A stretch of 64,000 bases of DNA from Porcisia hertigi (GCF_017918235.1 NC_090595.1:3631501-3695500), one strand, 5' to 3'; positions 38,000-49,546 are shown, counted from the first letter of the stretch. Notes: generated by a model not told the origin, from the sequence alone. Made by a program: numbers and translations.

Positions 38000-40795
38000 A
38001 GAGTTGCCGCGGGGAACAGGGTGGGCAACAAATATCGGTACTTGACTAGCTTCTTTTGGACCTGATGCGAGGAAAGAGATTGGGTTATATAAATCACACC
38101 CGAAGAGCTCAAGTGCCGGAGCGTCCTTTGAAGGGGGAGGGGAGGGAAGTGAGGAAGAGGGGATCAGCAGAGATAGTAAATAATTTTCTTTTCCACATGC
38201 CATGTGGTGATCGGTTTGGACGTCTAGGCTGGATAGGTTCACTGTGTCATCTTATCTCGGGGGGGGGAGAGTTGAGAATAAAAGTGGGTACAGGTGAGGA
38301 GCGAAGCTGCGCGCGACACAGTCATTCCTCCTGTGAATAGGAAACGGCCTCTTCAAGGCATGCTATCTTCGTGCTTGCGTAGTCGGTACAGGATCCCGTG
38401 CGACATAGGTGCGGGAAGTCCCCCTTCCTTTCATACCCCTCAGTATATACACGGTCTCGCCTGATTGGGCTCTTCTTCCTCACCCCGTCGCCAGTCAGGT
38501 CTGTGCCACACCACGGCCCATGCGTCGCTTGCCTCAGCGTACAAGACGGGAGGAAATCTCATGGGGAGGGAGGAGCAGAAAAGTTAATTCGGACGATTAT
38601 TATTTGTACATGTATACATACATATACATACAAATATATATACATTACATACATGGGGCATATTAATTTGTTTCGAAGAGGAAAAAAATAAAAAACAAAA
38701 AAAGCTATGCAAATCTCATCAATTTATTTTTTCCTTTAATTCCAAAAAGTCTGCGCCGACGTTCTGCCCTCCCGTATTGCACGAGGATCACCGGACTGAC
38801 AATATAAGTAAATAAAACGATAAGGTTATGCATCCAAAGTACCACGTACACCAGTCACAGAAACCCAACGCAGCTCATCTGCCTGGCTCTGTCAAGGTGC
38901 AGCTCATATAGCTGGTGGCAAAGCTAGGCGCAGGATCCCCCCCCCTCTGTCTCGCTACCACCCAACCCGGAAAGCGCGGACAGGATGTCTGCGCGAGGAT
39001 GTACTCAGGAATTGAAAACTGGTGTGATTAGACTGCTTGCAGCCGCGATCATACTTGTCGGCTGTGTCTGTCATGCATCACCAAACACACCACGGCCCTA
39101 TTTGTGTACCCCAGATGAGATGAATTACTCACATCCCTGATCCGAGCCAAATGTGAGTCTGTTCAAACGTTGTGTGTCTGGCTTCGTTGGCTGCAGAACC
39201 GCCCCCCTCCCCCCAACTCGGCATATAGGCAGATTCCCCATCGCAGGCGAAAAAAACATTTTTTTCATAGAGCACACACGCACGCACACACACACACACA
39301 CGAAGAGACTCCGCTGTACCTTTTTCGAGACTTGAGAGTGACACGTCCCCTCCACCACCACCGTCACGCAAGATACGGCATAGTACGGCGGCTCGCTTTC
39401 GCCCGATCGTGGAAGTCGGTAGCAATTGCTCGCGCCGTGCATAGAGCGATGCCACGTCGCTAACATCCCGGTGACATGGTCCAGACCTACCACACTTTCT
39501 TTCAAGAGAGTCGGTACAGTGAGAGGAGGAGTAGCCCCCCTTTTTACCTCACGGTCTGCAAGGGCCACCCGCGTCCGGTCTACCTCACTAGCAGCCAACT
39601 CAACTTCGCCAAGGGTGAAAACGCGCCGGCCCGAATTCCCGTCGTCGGAGCTGCTGCTTTCTCCGATCTGCAATGCGGCGCGTCTCAAAAGTCGCACAAG
39701 TCGGTACTTTGCGGAGCGCGCCTTGAACCCCGAGCACCCCACCCCACCCGCCGAGAACGGTGACTAAGGCGGCCCCTGGTAACCCCTGGTTCGTCTCTGG
39801 GTTTAGGCTGGAACGGTTGCTTACGCTGGTGCTGGCGGTGCGGCTGAGGTATCCACCACCGTATTCGGTTGGGTTGCCGGAGGCTTTCTTTCGGCGTTGT
39901 CAGCAAGACGGTTGCTTTTGGGGCAGCGGTCTTCACACGAACCACGGCTTTCCCTAGTCATTCCACACTTTTGGTGAGGGCGGCGGCACAGCACTTCATT
40001 CCCCTTAGCGTCTCCATGCGCTTTGACCACTCCGCTCCATCACCCCTCCGCCCCCCCCCCCCCAATTGATCAGGTCTTGCAAGGTGGGTAGGGAAAAGGA
40101 AAGGGGTTTCCGGCGCATATTCGTTCATGTGGACGAGCTCATTGCCTTCGTACATGTATACATTTATCTAAATGCATATGTATATTTGCGTGTATGTATA
40201 GTTGTCGACAGGGACGAGGAAACTGAATAATGCAGACATGTGCACCCGCACCACAGGTCGGTGGAGATAACGGTGTTAATGAGGCTACACGATCGGCGGT
40301 GCAGAGGGAATGGAGTACGGGGTTTGAGCCGGTGACGCGCGTACGCTCTGAGAGAGATTACAAAAACACACACACATACACACACACACACACAAAGGAT
40401 GTTACGGGCACATACGTCTGCCATGTTCGACAGCATTCGAGTTCGCATTCAAGAAGCTTCGCTCTGATGCACAGGTTTAATTCCCTTTTCCCCGTTTCTT
40501 GTCTTTATGCTGAGAAGTCGGGCTGCGGATTGCAGAGAGGGAACATGGCATCCAAGAGGAACAAACACGCATGCGCCTACCCCACATTAGGCCGTGTTTC
40601 ATGAGCGTCGTGTTTCTCGCTTACACGGGCAGTGCGGTTCTATTTACAATACCAAGAGCAGTCCACTCTCCCAAGGCCGCAGGCACCTCCGGAGCTCTCA
40701 ACGGGGGAGGGAGAGGAGGGGAAGACAAGCGTGAATCCAGTCTGGGCATTCCCGAGTTGTGTGGGAGTCAAGCTGCAGGAGGTCCCTCAGCTAGT
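38000..40795. other. 2.8-kb gene-poor stretch between UFD1 and a single-TM gene
   Basis: The largest gap inside the array. It contains a likely UFD1 splice tract (minus-strand C/T-rich 38128-38162), an AT-rich island at about 38585-38760 with A and T runs, a small plus-strand frame with a signal peptide (38985-39140), (CA)n at about 39279-39301, a C run at about 40051-40064, and (CA)n at about 40364-40394. Several 60-200-codon frames overlap on both strands at 39.1-39.96 kb, but none has a domain or clear start. Confidence 0.5.
38985..39140 (+). other. Candidate plus-strand remnant encoding a signal peptide
   Basis: A 51-codon frame starts MSARGCTQELK and continues with a good secretion signal (GVIRLLAAAIILVGCVCHA) and a Cys/Pro-containing stretch before a stop. 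It lies on the plus strand, against the direction of the array, and its third codon positions are poorer in G/C than in the neighbouring genes. It may be the front end of a decayed secreted or surface protein gene, or chance. Confidence 0.25.
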
Positions 40796-42652
40796 TCAGC
40801 ACACAATCCTCTGGAGGAGCTCGCTACGGTACTCCTCCAGCTCGCGCGGCACCACCGCACTGTCGGCGCAGAGCCATCGCACCAAAAGCCACCGTTCTTT
40901 GCTTAGCTGTGCACCACCCACCCACAGCTTCGTCTTCGTGGTCGATGCGGCAGTTCCCTCAACGTAAAAGCACGCTTGCCCTGCAGTGTTGGTCGAACGC
41001 TGTGGGTGGATAGGGGTGAGCAATAGCGACTCCACGTAGGACCACAGCTGCCCCAGCGAGTGATCGTTCATGTCGCTCACAGATTGCAGCTCCACCTCGA
41101 ACAATTCCGCAGCATTCACAGGCGTTATGAAGAGAGTCAGAGAGGACCCGTAGGGGTGCTCGCACACGACAGTGTCGAAGTGCTCAGGTGGTGGTAGTGG
41201 CACTGTCAAATGAGCAGACCGGTAGACACTATTGAGAAAGTCTCCATCTTTGGCGGTGGCCTCGTGTGCCGTAACCGCCACAAGTGCGGGCGGCAGCGAC
41301 GGGGTCGACAATGTGGGGTCGGCCGATGCACTGCCAGCCATGTGCCACGTCAGCTCAACAGACACATGAGCATCACACAACAACGAGATGACATTGTGCT
41401 CCCTCTCTTTGTCTGTTTTGCGCTCGCTCACTGTGTTCGGGGAAACGGTTACCGTAGCTTTCCACGACGCCCGGGGATCACAGCCGCGGCTGCTCGGTGT
41501 CAAACTGAGCTCGCTACGTGCGGCGTGGGGAGCCGTTGGCGCCCGCACCACGACGTCCACGGGGGTCTCCACGACATAGATGCGGTCGACACCCTCAACT
41601 TGAACGTGATACTTGTTCCGGCCCCGTCGACGAGGAGGCCAGATGCCCCCCGTCCGATCCGCGCCATGCAGTCGCGCGCTTTGCACCGCGTAGAGCAAAC
41701 TCGACAGTCGCTCTTCGTAGGTGTCTGTACAGGTCTGCATTTGAATCACGTAGGCCATGTTGTCCTGGACAAGGTAGAAGGTGTCCAGAGTCACTGGAGA
41801 GGGCCCCACGTGGGTGCATACGTACGACTCCATCACTGTCGTGGCGATATTGCGGGCAGCGGTGAAGAGCTTCACCTCGAAGATGGTTCCAGTGGCCTCT
41901 GCTAAAGCGCGAGCCCGCACCAGCGAACGCTTGACATAGGTTTCCGTTGTCAGCGGCGCGTCGCTGTCAAATGTGCTGCAGTTCTCTGCCATGATGCTCA
42001 GTTGGGTGCCATCCTCGTGCAAGAAGCGCAGGACCTCGAGTGGGTAGTTGTAAAAGGCGCAGTCATCCATGTAGTCGGGTGTGATTTCCGCGGTGAGGGC
42101 CGCCACCCGTACTCGGATCGCACCGACAGACCTGTGAAAGGCACTTCTACGTTCTGATGAGTTGAGAACGTGACATTCCCGATGCACCTGTGACGGCTGC
42201 GCTCGAGGGGAAGGTGGCGTGAAAGAGGGGAGGGATTTCCTTGGGAGGTTCTCCGTATGCGGCTGATTTTGTCGAGTATGCGGCATTTTTATTGAGTACG
42301 CCGTGCTGCTGTGTGTGACCTCGTGGAGGCCACCTGCACTGGCCCCCATGCTCTGGCCCCTCGTAATGTTTCTGGGCGCATCCGGTGCGACACGCTGAGT
42401 GTTCCTCAGCCCCACGAGTGGGTTGTACACAGACGAAAGCACACCTGGCGTGTCGGGTGAGCGGCCGCAGGATTTCCCTCGAAGGGGTTGCCGCGCGGGA
42501 GTCAACGGGGGGTAGGCCAGGGAGGCGGAGCGCAGCTCTGCTCGATGCTTCTTCCGGCCTGGCCCGAGTTTCCGACTAGTGATATGGTACACCATGGCAC
42601 CAATTGCCAAGACAATCGGTATCCACCACCCGTTCTTTCCCCGGCTTTCCAT
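40796..42652 (-). CDS. Single-TM anchored hypothetical protein with two similar C-terminal domains
   Basis: 618 residues from ATG 42652. Residues 8-26 (GWWIPIVLAIGAMVYHITS) form an N-terminal signal anchor followed by basic residues. Residues 30-165 are Pro/Ser-rich and probably disordered. Two alpha/beta domains follow, at about 180-330 and 460-615. Each shows a beta-strand series with an aromatic-rich pattern near its end (AYVIQMQTCTDTYEERLSSLLYAV in the first; WLLVRWLCADSAVVPRELEEYRSEL in the second), reminiscent of the Mog1/PsbP fold. The domain idea is inference from spacing and hydrophobicity. Likely a membrane-anchored, kinetoplastid-specific protein. Confidence 0.75.
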   Translation of the reverse strand: MESRGKNGWWIPIVLAIGAMVYHITSRKLGPGRKKHRAELRSASLAYPPLTPARQPLRGKSCGRSPDTPGVLSSVYNPLVGLRNTQRVAPDAPRNITRGQSMGASAGGLHEVTHSSTAYSIKMPHTRQNQPHTENLPRKSLPSFTPPSPRAQPSQVHRECHVLNSSERRSAFHRSVGAIRVRVAALTAEITPDYMDDCAFYNYPLEVLRFLHEDGTQLSIMAENCSTFDSDAPLTTETYVKRSLVRARALAEATGTIFEVKLFTAARNIATTVMESYVCTHVGPSPVTLDTFYLVQDNMAYVIQMQTCTDTYEERLSSLLYAVQSARLHGADRTGGIWPPRRRGRNKYHVQVEGVDRIYVVETPVDVVVRAPTAPHAARSELSLTPSSRGCDPRASWKATVTVSPNTVSERKTDKEREHNVISLLCDAHVSVELTWHMAGSASADPTLSTPSLPPALVAVTAHEATAKDGDFLNSVYRSAHLTVPLPPPEHFDTVVCEHPYGSSLTLFITPVNAAELFEVELQSVSDMNDHSLGQLWSYVESLLLTPIHPQRSTNTAGQACFYVEGTAASTTKTKLWVGGAQLSKERWLLVRWLCADSAVVPRELEEYRSELLQRIVC

Positions 42653-43853
42653 TGTCGAGGCGCCAGGGAAATGGGGGAGGGGTGGAGAGGCGAAAGCGAG
42701 CGGGTTCACACCAAAGAGCCTAAAGTTTGACTATGGGCATAACATGCACGTCAGGCTTCAGGGACGAGATTGTGCCATGGACAGACGCGACACAAACATA
42801 AAGATGGGGCGCGAGGCGAGAGAGACAGGGAGACACGAGAGTTGAAGTCAGCCCCCGTTCCTCTAGAGGAGTATGTATGGAATCAAAGTGACTTCAACGG
42901 TCGTCGGAGACAAGGTGGGGCAATCTGTGCAGTCACAATAACACGCTCCAGTTTGCTTTTCCGCGATGTATACCCCCTCTCCAAAAGAGGGTCTGCGTCT
43001 CTCTCTCTCTTTCTATGCGCGAATTACTACAAATACTAGCGTGATGATGATGATGATGATCAGCGTTACAAGCACCGACAGAAAAGGGAGAACAGCAACG
43101 AAAAACGTTATTCGCGCGAGCGGCCTTGTGATGAACAACAAAGAAACCACCACGGTAGAGCACCCATCAATCCATACTTGGATGGTGCAGGTACACCACA
43201 AACATGATACACAGCTTAGTCGTGCTGCACCTCGTGGTGATTTTTCTCTCTTGGTTACGTCACGGGCCCACAAGACGGACTTCAGTAGGGAGCGCGCTGG
43301 TGTAGCGTGTGTATGTGTAGGAGGAGGGGGGAGGGGGGAGGTTGAGGTGAAGGGCTCGAGAGGTGAGGTGATTACCTGTCCGTGTTTATATAAGGTCACT
43401 GGGGAGGAAGATGCCAGCAAGTTACAAGGAGAGACTACATGATTGGTCGTATTCTCAGCCAGGTAGGGCGGAGCGCCAAGCTGATATTGGGGTCACCACC
43501 CAGCATGCGGTGCAGATGTCTCGCTACATGCAGGGAAGACACAGAGGGTAGGGGGTGCGGGAAATGCCATGCAGCGACTTCTCGTCGGTGCCGAGAAGCG
43601 TTCAAACCACGTCGCAGAACCTAGCGCAGCCAAGTTTTTTTTCTTGTTTAGTATTGTTGTTCTTTGCGGCAAGTGCACGCTGGTGGAATCTGGCGGTCAT
43701 CATCACAGAAAAGCGCATGGATGAGAGGGATGCTGTGGGGGTGGGGGGGGGTGGGGTGTGTGGGGGTTACGAGCGAAAGGGGCGGCTCCCATCACCACAC
43801 ACACACACACACAGAGACGCACGCATTTCCGATGCATTTACCTCAATTTCGCT
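42653..43853. other. Intergenic region
   Basis: 1.2 kb. A (TGA)n run at about 43041-43060, CT-rich sequence near 42995-43010, G-rich runs near 43320-43340 and 43736-43753, and (CA)n at about 43797-43813. No gene seen. Confidence 0.55.
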
Positions 43854-45053
43854 TCATACGAAGAGCAGTTCAGGATGCGTCTTGCCTATTTCTGTCACCG
43901 CCACCGCAATGCGGTTGAATGCGTCGGTGTCAGTAATTCGCGCGTGCGCACTGGCATCGTCGGTGAACTCGACAAAACCGGTGTCCTGATGAATCACAGC
44001 GCAGATTCGATGCGACATCACCATAGAAACGAGAAGATCGTATAACTCGACCTCGGTGATGTCTTGGTCATCCATGTGCACGCAGAGGGAGTGCCAGTGC
44101 ACACATTCGAACGTCTTTGCGAGAATGATAATGTTATGCTCGCGCAGTGCGTCACGAAGAGCCGACTGCGGTAGGTAGTCACCAGCGGCTGCCAAGGCAC
44201 CCTGCACGTCAGAGGCGCTGAGGAGTTGACCGTTGTACGCGCTTTGCACGCAGTCGTAGAGTGGCGGTACGAGGGGGGTGACATTGCTGCGTTGTGTGAC
44301 ACTGTACAAGATTGCCTGCCGCTCCTTCTCACACGTGCGAGCGCACAAAGCGCACAGTGCTGCGCGGTGGAGTGCCACAGGATCTTCGCTATTTTCGTGA
44401 AGGGCAAGAAAGGACTGAAAGGCCCGCAGGTAATCGTGGTGCTGTTGGCGGTATAGACCGAGCTCGAGCAGGTAGGCGCACACAACGGCGCGGCGATGAC
44501 TCTGTGTCTCGTTATCGCCGCCTTGGGGATCTACTTGGCTGGCAATCGAGTGATAAACCGACATTCCTTTCTGGACTGCAGAGTCCGCGTGGCGTGGGCT
44601 TGCCGTGACCCGCGATGCCTTCAACACGCGTGCCGTGCAAGCCAGACGGTCTAGAGGGGTGAGACCATCGTGAACGAAAAACGCGGGCGACTGCAGAACC
44701 TCCACATCGAGCGCCATAGACTTGTCAAGTTTGTCAACTGTAGCGTATGCGGTCGCCAAAACCGTCGCAAGCAGAAGTGCTTCGCCCGTCATGCTAGAAG
44801 TGGATGAATGATTTGTGCGGAACTCCGGCATCCTCCACAGTGCTTCGCATGCCTCTGCGACGCAGCCAGCGGTTTCCGACGCACGTGCGTGGGCTAAGAG
44901 GGCCAGAGATAGCTGGGAGAAAAACGCCTTGCGTCCGTCGAGGGAAGCACCGTGCAGGCCCTCTAGTGCGGCCGAAGCGGCGCCAGGTGCATCACCACAC
45001 TTCAGCGCCGCATTTAGCTTTGTCCATGAAAACGCACTTGGCCTCTCAGTCAT
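43854..45053 (-). CDS. CSN4: COP9 signalosome subunit 4
   Basis: 399 residues, close to the usual CSN4 size (about 400). The bulk is an alpha-helical TPR-like solenoid. Residues 306-365 form the winged-helix end of a PCI domain: HNIIILAKTFECVHWHSLCVH, then ITEVELYDLLVSMVMSHRI and IHQDTGFVEF, parallel to the CSN4 pattern EHNLLSASKLYNNI..L ... MI.EGR..G.IDQ..G.V.F. This EHN...DQ..G..F order separates CSN4 from the related RPN5. The COP9 signalosome removes NEDD8 from cullin ligases. ATG at 45053 is used; upstream codons to 45146 are not conserved-looking. Confidence 0.8.
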   Translation of the reverse strand: MTERPSAFSWTKLNAALKCGDAPGAASAALEGLHGASLDGRKAFFSQLSLALLAHARASETAGCVAEACEALWRMPEFRTNHSSTSSMTGEALLLATVLATAYATVDKLDKSMALDVEVLQSPAFFVHDGLTPLDRLACTARVLKASRVTASPRHADSAVQKGMSVYHSIASQVDPQGGDNETQSHRRAVVCAYLLELGLYRQQHHDYLRAFQSFLALHENSEDPVALHRAALCALCARTCEKERQAILYSVTQRSNVTPLVPPLYDCVQSAYNGQLLSASDVQGALAAAGDYLPQSALRDALREHNIIILAKTFECVHWHSLCVHMDDQDITEVELYDLLVSMVMSHRICAVIHQDTGFVEFTDDASAHARITDTDAFNRIAVAVTEIGKTHPELLFV

Positions 45054-45672
45054 GGCTTGAGAGACAGAGGACGATAGATAGTGTAGGTTATAGCAGCACC
45101 GAGTTCCCTCACTCAGACGTGCAGACGAGCCGAGGAGGACAGGCAACTACGGTCGCTGCACCAGACAGTAGTACGTTGATATGGTGAGGTGTTGATGTTG
45201 GCTTAATGTTGTAGAGCCCCAAAACAACAACAAAACAGGAGGAGGGCGAAGTGGAATGGAAGTCAAGGTGGCAGTCTTGACGCCAGGGCTCGGGAGCGCG
45301 CGCGTCTTTCTTCCTTTATATACGTCTGCCGCGCCGGTGGCTAGTGCACCACGAATGGCGCCGAGGATCGCCACATGCTGAACGCTTTGGTGGGGGAGAC
45401 TCGCAAGCGCCTGATGCTCGCACATAAACGGTCATCAATGTCACTACAACATGTACAAAATACGCGCGCTTGTCTTTCATTTCCACGGCCTCCAACTACG
45501 GAACATGTACGAATCTTTTCTGTGATGGAGCGTGTGTGTGTGTGGGGGGGGGGGGGGGGAGGAGAAGGATTGCATGCGGCGGTGCTTTACACACCTGGAT
45601 CCCAACGCCTCGGAGATGAAGACGTCAGTGCCAGTAACGATCCCCAGTCGTGATTCCTGAAAAACACAACAC

Positions 45673-45714
<42 letters not shown>

Positions 45715-45873
45715 GGAACGTTTCGTGATTATTCAACTCTTTGTTTCCCCTTTCCATTGGTGAAATGCGCTATGCTCTTATTTATTCGAGAATTACGGAG
45801 AAAGGAAGGAGGGGAGGGTGTGTGTGCATTACTTGCCAGATGAAGCCCAGTTTTGTGAGCAGAGGGTGGCAAG
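45054..45873. other. Intergenic region, CSN4 to ESF1
   Basis: 0.8 kb. G run at about 45542-45559 (polypyrimidine on the minus strand) and a long (CA)n at 45675-45711. No gene seen. Confidence 0.6.
45675..45711. repeat. (CA)18 microsatellite
   Basis: The longest uninterrupted CA run in the window, in the 3' flank of ESF1. Confidence 0.95.
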
Positions 45874-48015
45874 CTACTTGACAGCCTTCCTCTTCTTCAA
45901 GAAGAAATCGACGGCGTCGTCGACGGATTTGTGTTCCACAGTAGACTGTCCGTTGTCATCAGAGCGCCCACGCTTGCCTTGACGTGCCTTTGCGACCGTA
46001 GACGCGAGCTGCGCCACATCGTCGGCGATGCGCTTGTCTTTCCGCGAGACTTCTAACTGGAAGCGCGGGTCGGACAGAAGCTTTGACTTGAAGCGGTCAT
46101 CTATTTGCTCCTCCGCCTGCCGTGCTTCCTGCTCACGCCGAGTCAGTTGCACTTGCTGGGTGACCCCAAGCTGGTTAGCGGCGCGCATCTTCTTCTTGGC
46201 GGTGCGTTCCTCTGCCAGCCGCTCCTTCACTTGTTTTGCGTGCGCCTTGCGACGCTCCTTGCCCGTCAAGCGCACTGCACCGTCGTCGGCGCCCATCAGC
46301 TCCTTGAGTTTCTGACGATTTTCAGCCTGGTGCGCAGCCTGGGAGGCCTTCCCTGCCTCCCGCTCCTGGCGCAGCATATCCTTCTTGGATTTCTTCATCT
46401 CCTTTCGACGCAGCTTGTACTTTAGTTCTGCCCGCTTCGCGATGTCGGCAGTCTTCATTTTCTGCCGCAATCGCGCATCGCGTTGTAGAGTAGCGGCCTT
46501 CGTGTCGGCGTCCATATCAAACGTTGCCTCCCTGTCGCCCATAGCAGAATCCTCTTCGCTGTCGCCTCCTCCATCGAAGTCGATACTGTCGACGTCAATG
46601 TCGCTGAGACGGTTAAGCGAATCCCCGTCGCTGCTTGTGTCCAAGTCGTCTGCGCTGTGGCTGCTATCAGCGTCGTCGCCGAGTTTGTCACCCGAGTCCT
46701 CTGTCAGATTCTCGGGGATGCCGCCCACCTCCTCCAACAGGGCAGCGTACTTGCGACGGATGTTGCGTTTCGTGCGTGCCTTCTTTTCCTGGTCAAGAAG
46801 GTTGCCGCCCATCTCGTCGTCCGAGTCTGCCGGGGCGAGGTAGGCGGCAAGGTCATCCTCCTCCGTTGTGCCCGTGAAGGAGTCCTGCACAGACTGGTGA
46901 CGGAAAACGTCGTCTTGGTCCCAAGAGATGCGAAACTTGCTCTGGCTCAGTGCGCTCATCTTGAAGGATGCCAACGGTTTGAAGTTGGGCGGGATGCAGT
47001 CCGCGCGACCCACCGGGTTCTCAAACGTTTCGTCGTCGTCGATGTAGCGGAGGTCTAGTACGACACCGCTAGCCTCGATGTCCATTCCGTCAAGCTCGTT
47101 GTACACCACCGCTGCGGTGTCGGCGGAGTCGAATGTGGCCACCGCGTAGTAATACTTCATCCGATCCATTTCGTACCGCCGGTACTTCCCACTAGAAAAC
47201 AGCTCGCCGTCTTCGCCCTGCTCTGCCATCATGTTTGGGTCGTCGTCTACCCACCCGTCGCTGCGAGGTTCGCTGACGGCGTCCTCGGAGACGTCCTCTG
47301 GCAGCTCCTCCACCTCTGGCATCACGCTGTCGCTGACCTCCCCAGTGCCCTCTTCGCCATCAGTAGCGACGGCCGCATCGCCGTCATGCACCCACAGATC
47401 GGGTCCGTGCATCTTCTCGTGCTCCATCATCCGTTTGCCAAACTCACTCTGGTAAACGCACACGTCGATCAGCTGACCACCGAGGGGGAGGGCGTGAAAG
47501 AGAATGGCGTAGAGGTCGACGGCACGCACATGATCCCAGTCGCAGCTCACGATTGCGACACGACGACTGGCTTTGGTGAGCTCGACCTCTTCAGGCGCCC
47601 AGGCGGCTACCTCGTCGTCCAGTGCGGCTTCCTCATCCTTCGAAAGCGACACGTGATCCTCTCCCCCTCCCTCCCCGTCAACGACACTACGGGGGCTGCT
47701 GCTGGAGGCAGACGACGCCTGCTCGCTGACGTCGCTGGAAACCGTCGACGCCGCATCACTCACCTCCACGTCCTCTTCAACCTCGGCTGATCGAAAATGC
47801 TTGGCAAACCGTGGATCCCTCTGCACCGCCCTTTCCACCGCGTCTCGCTTCTGTCGCTGTGGTTGCCGCATAACCTGGGCAGCCACCCTGAAGCGAGGGT
47901 CAGTGAAGCGTGCGGCAAACCGGCTATCACTGTTGCCACGCCCACGCCCACGTCCACGTCCACGGTAGTTGCCGCCTCCGCCGCGGCCACTTGAGGAGCT
48001 CTGCAGCGTCTTCAT
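45874..48015 (-). CDS. ESF1: Pre-rRNA processing protein ESF1
   Basis: 713 residues. The N-terminus is RG-rich (10-27), followed by DPRF repeats (SRFAARFTDPRF, QRDPRFAKHF). An acidic stretch lies near 75-150. The conserved ESF1 core begins with SRRVAIVSCDWDHVRAVDLYAIL and continues through KYYYAVATFDSADTAAVVYNELDGMDIE to RADCIPPNFKPLASF. The C-terminal half alternates acidic and Lys/Arg-rich helices and ends with a NUC153-type element (DDRF at 639, DPRF at 649). ESF1 is a nucleolar factor for early 40S/18S pre-rRNA processing. ATG at 48015. Confidence 0.92.
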   Translation of the reverse strand: MKTLQSSSSGRGGGGNYRGRGRGRGRGNSDSRFAARFTDPRFRVAAQVMRQPQRQKRDAVERAVQRDPRFAKHFRSAEVEEDVEVSDAASTVSSDVSEQASSASSSSPRSVVDGEGGGEDHVSLSKDEEAALDDEVAAWAPEEVELTKASRRVAIVSCDWDHVRAVDLYAILFHALPLGGQLIDVCVYQSEFGKRMMEHEKMHGPDLWVHDGDAAVATDGEEGTGEVSDSVMPEVEELPEDVSEDAVSEPRSDGWVDDDPNMMAEQGEDGELFSSGKYRRYEMDRMKYYYAVATFDSADTAAVVYNELDGMDIEASGVVLDLRYIDDDETFENPVGRADCIPPNFKPLASFKMSALSQSKFRISWDQDDVFRHQSVQDSFTGTTEEDDLAAYLAPADSDDEMGGNLLDQEKKARTKRNIRRKYAALLEEVGGIPENLTEDSGDKLGDDADSSHSADDLDTSSDGDSLNRLSDIDVDSIDFDGGGDSEEDSAMGDREATFDMDADTKAATLQRDARLRQKMKTADIAKRAELKYKLRRKEMKKSKKDMLRQEREAGKASQAAHQAENRQKLKELMGADDGAVRLTGKERRKAHAKQVKERLAEERTAKKKMRAANQLGVTQQVQLTRREQEARQAEEQIDDRFKSKLLSDPRFQLEVSRKDKRIADDVAQLASTVAKARQGKRGRSDDNGQSTVEHKSVDDAVDFFLKKRKAVK

Positions 48016-49367
48016 TGCGTCTCTTAGTTTGTGTATCGGTTGGTCGAAATAAAACTGCCGCGGTGAGACAGACGTGTTAGCGATGGAAGAGAAAAAACAG
48101 TCCGCACCAGAACCGAGCGCGTGTGGCGGCTCACATCAAAAGAAGATTAATGAAAACATAGGAGGAGGAGGTACGCAGGAGGCGAAGCCGAGTTGAATGA
48201 GAAAGCGGAGGTCTCACTGCCCATCACCCTCCTAGGCAGATTGCCTCGCATGCACACATAGGGTGTGCCTCAAAGATGACTCCAGCGACCCAACGCTCAA
48301 GTGATGTGGCTAGCCGTGATGAAGCGGTGCGTTTGCCGAGTGGATGGTCGTTGTGGCGAACTTTTTGTCCTGAGAGGCACAGAGCAGGGTGGTGCACACA
48401 TGTATATATTTATATATATATAAACGACACATGCCCAAAACAGGTAGGCCCCATGACTGCGAATACCGACAATGCGGAAAAAAAAGGAAGGGCGAAGTGT
48501 GGCCATGGGGAGGAAATCGCACATACGTACAATGTCGCATGTGGGGCTTCTCATTCCACAAAATTTCTTTTTTTTGTGTGTGTGTGTGTGTCTCCCGGGG
48601 TACTTCCTACCCGCGTGTCCGTCTCAGCTCAGTGAAAAACGTTCAAACAAGAGAACAGGAACTGTAAGTTCAGATGAGGAGGTCGTCTTTTCCCTTCTCC
48701 TCGTATTGGACCTCTACGGTTCAGCGCGATCGTATTCTGCCATGCAGGATATGAGGACAACCCAATTCCACTCGCTCTTTGCTTCAAACTTTATCCCCTC
48801 ACCCACCTCGCACATCACTTCTTCCCGCTACTCTTCTCATTGTGGTGGTCAGGTGCTCCAATAAGGAGAACACCAAGTCCCGGCAAGACATGTCTGAGTC
48901 ACCTTAACACACTGTGGCTGGTCACTCCAGTGACCACGCGAATTAGGGACTGAACACCGGACATCTGTAGTGAAACGTCGATCTGACTCTGCCAGGTTGC
49001 AAGGACTCGACTCCGTTCACTCTTCAGAGACGTTTCGGCATTGCAAGAGAGATGTGAGCTGCGTGACTTCCACCAAGAGGTGAGTCGTGAATTCCCTGAT
49101 GCCACACTTCGCGGGACTCCCTATCCCCAAGAAAGCAGGGAAGAGTGTGCAGCTGGCAACAACAGTGTGAGGCACGGAAAAAGAAGGAGGAGGAAGAGAA
49201 CCTAACAAAGTTGACCCATTCAGAGAGGCATTTGCCTTTGCTTCCCCCAAACCGGCCCTTCATTCAACACCAAGTCGACGGGGGTGCGCATGCGTCTATT
49301 TTTCCCCGCCGGCACCCTCCGTGTCCATCTCTGATTGTATCACAGCATCCTCTCCCCCCCCCGCCCC

Positions 49368-49546
49368 GTCATCTAGGACGACTCGCCTGCGATCGCATCC
49401 GGTCATGCAATCAAGAGGCTCTTCTCTCTTCCTTTCCCCGCCCCCTCCCCAATCCCCCTTTTTTTTCAGATACACACAGGTGGGGGGGGGTATCGGCGGC
49501 AAACGGAAATGGGGGTGGACTGCATAGCAGGAGCAATGGCGGCTGC
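49368..49546 (+). repeat. Dispersed repeat, copy 1 (inverted relative to 62827-63029)
   Basis: The stretch from gtcatctaggacgactcg to gagcaatggcggctgc is found again on the opposite strand 13 kb away. Non-homopolymer parts are nearly identical: both the ~65-bp left part, which contains gcctgcgatcgcatccggtc, and the ~55-bp right part match almost base for base. The C- and G-runs between them differ in length. Both copies lie in probable 3' UTRs, where Leishmania SIDER retroposons are common, but I cannot assign the family. Confidence 0.85.

Noticed and set aside
39125-39742. 205-codon minus-strand frame in the UFD1 gap
   Set aside because: Starts with a non-ATG codon, passes through the CA repeat as Val-Cys, and competes with equally long plus-strand frames. 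Not enough to call a gene.
40243-40370. Possible tRNA remnant near ggtttgagccgg
   Set aside because: No acceptor pairing and no anticodon stem on either strand.
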